This document shows positions 63,714-64,000 of a stretch of 64,000 nucleotides of DNA, piece after piece. The notes under the pieces are model-generated. The model had not been told where the DNA came from and ran no database searches. It saw only the letters and a program-made list of their open reading frames with translations. Numbering within the stretch: position 1 is the stretch's first letter; each line of letters starts with the position of its first letter. The position numbers and the translations under genes were made by a program. Source of the stretch: Pseudomonadota bacterium (GTDB taxonomy: Bacteria; Desulfobacterota; Desulfobulbia; Desulfobulbales; SURF-16); NCBI GenBank assembly GCA_018822545.1, contig JAHJKA010000002.1:1-64000 (forward strand). Direction: 5' to 3'.

Positions 63714-64000
63714 ATGAGATTCATTACCTTCCTTTTTCTTACCCTCTTTATTGCGGCCGGGTGCACCCAGGAGACCCAGAACAAAATCGGCCGCGCCGTC
63801 CAGAACTGGACAGGAACAGATGGTATTCTTGAAGTCTATGCCGGTGACAAACTGGTCAAACGCTTTTTGGACATAGACAAATTGACCACGGCCTCATCCA
63901 CAGACGGCAAAGGCGAACGCCCCTACCGTTTCGGTTACGGCATTCTTGATGCCAACTTAAACGGTGTGAAGGATCCGGGTGAAAAAAAGGTGTATTTCGA
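63714..64000 (+). CDS. Small lipoprotein, 5' part only (cut by window end)
   Basis: The ATG at 63714 follows an AGGGGAC ribosome binding site. The first 95 residues are visible. MRFITFLFLTLFIAAGC is a lipoprotein signal peptide with lipobox IAAGC (Cys 17), so the mature protein is lipid-anchored in the envelope. The following text (TDGILEVYAGDKLVKRFLDID, then YRFGYGILDANLNGVKDPGEKKVYF) is beta-rich, with a calcium-loop-like DANLNGVKD. The same style is seen in short lipoproteins of unknown function. It is transcribed divergently from the MltF-like gene. Confidence 0.8.
   Translation, partial: MRFITFLFLTLFIAAGCTQETQNKIGRAVQNWTGTDGILEVYAGDKLVKRFLDIDKLTTASSTDGKGERPYRFGYGILDANLNGVKDPGEKKVYF

Overview
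The window is AT-moderate bacterial DNA. Its gene families suggest a Gram-negative, probably sulfate-reducer-like Desulfobacterota member: a hybrid sensor kinase with the HDFNN phospho-acceptor box, several lipoproteins, an MltF-type murein hydrolase and an EpsD-like foldase. This assignment is inference; no 16S or ribosomal marker is present.

Left and centre (293-56515, all on the minus strand) form one apparent operon of six genes. In transcription order they are: (1) a 42.7 kb gene for a Sec-exported protein of about 14,240 residues; (2) a parvulin (PpiC/SurA-type) prolyl isomerase lipoprotein; (3) a second, EpsD-like isomerase lipoprotein with a degenerate catalytic region; (4) a 1,674-residue exported protein with alternating Ig-like and dockerin/EF-hand modules; (5) a 1,820-residue exported protein ending in a DUF900-like alpha/beta hydrolase; (6) a 373-residue membrane-anchored protein with a carboxypeptidase-regulatory-like domain. 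Most gaps are 19-50 nt; the exception is 101 nt filled by a heptamer minisatellite. The giant protein is built from about 21 tandem Ig-like domains, seven roughly 2 kb cassettes of beta-propeller + Ig-like + IPT/TIG domains, two further propellers, thrombospondin type 3 calcium repeats, and five roughly 1.4 kb glycine-rich, beta-helix-like repeats. The layout suggests a giant surface or extracellular protein encoded with its own periplasmic foldases and secreted partners.

The operon is flanked by signs of mobility. The left edge holds the C-terminal end of an IS4-family transposase. At 56892-56938 there is a 47-nt 3' fragment of a tRNA-Arg(TCG) gene, with no 5' half, followed by a terminator. 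This is the footprint expected at the distal end of an element integrated into a tRNA-Arg gene. The orientation places that element, including the giant operon, on the left of the fragment.

The right part (57000-64000) looks like ordinary chromosome: a hybrid histidine kinase, a DUF5684-type membrane protein, a 71-residue unknown protein, a YfcH/TIGR01777-type SDR epimerase, an MltF-like lytic transglycosylase lipoprotein converging on it, and the start of a small lipoprotein gene cut by the window end. Several good sigma70-type promoters and hairpin terminators separate these units.
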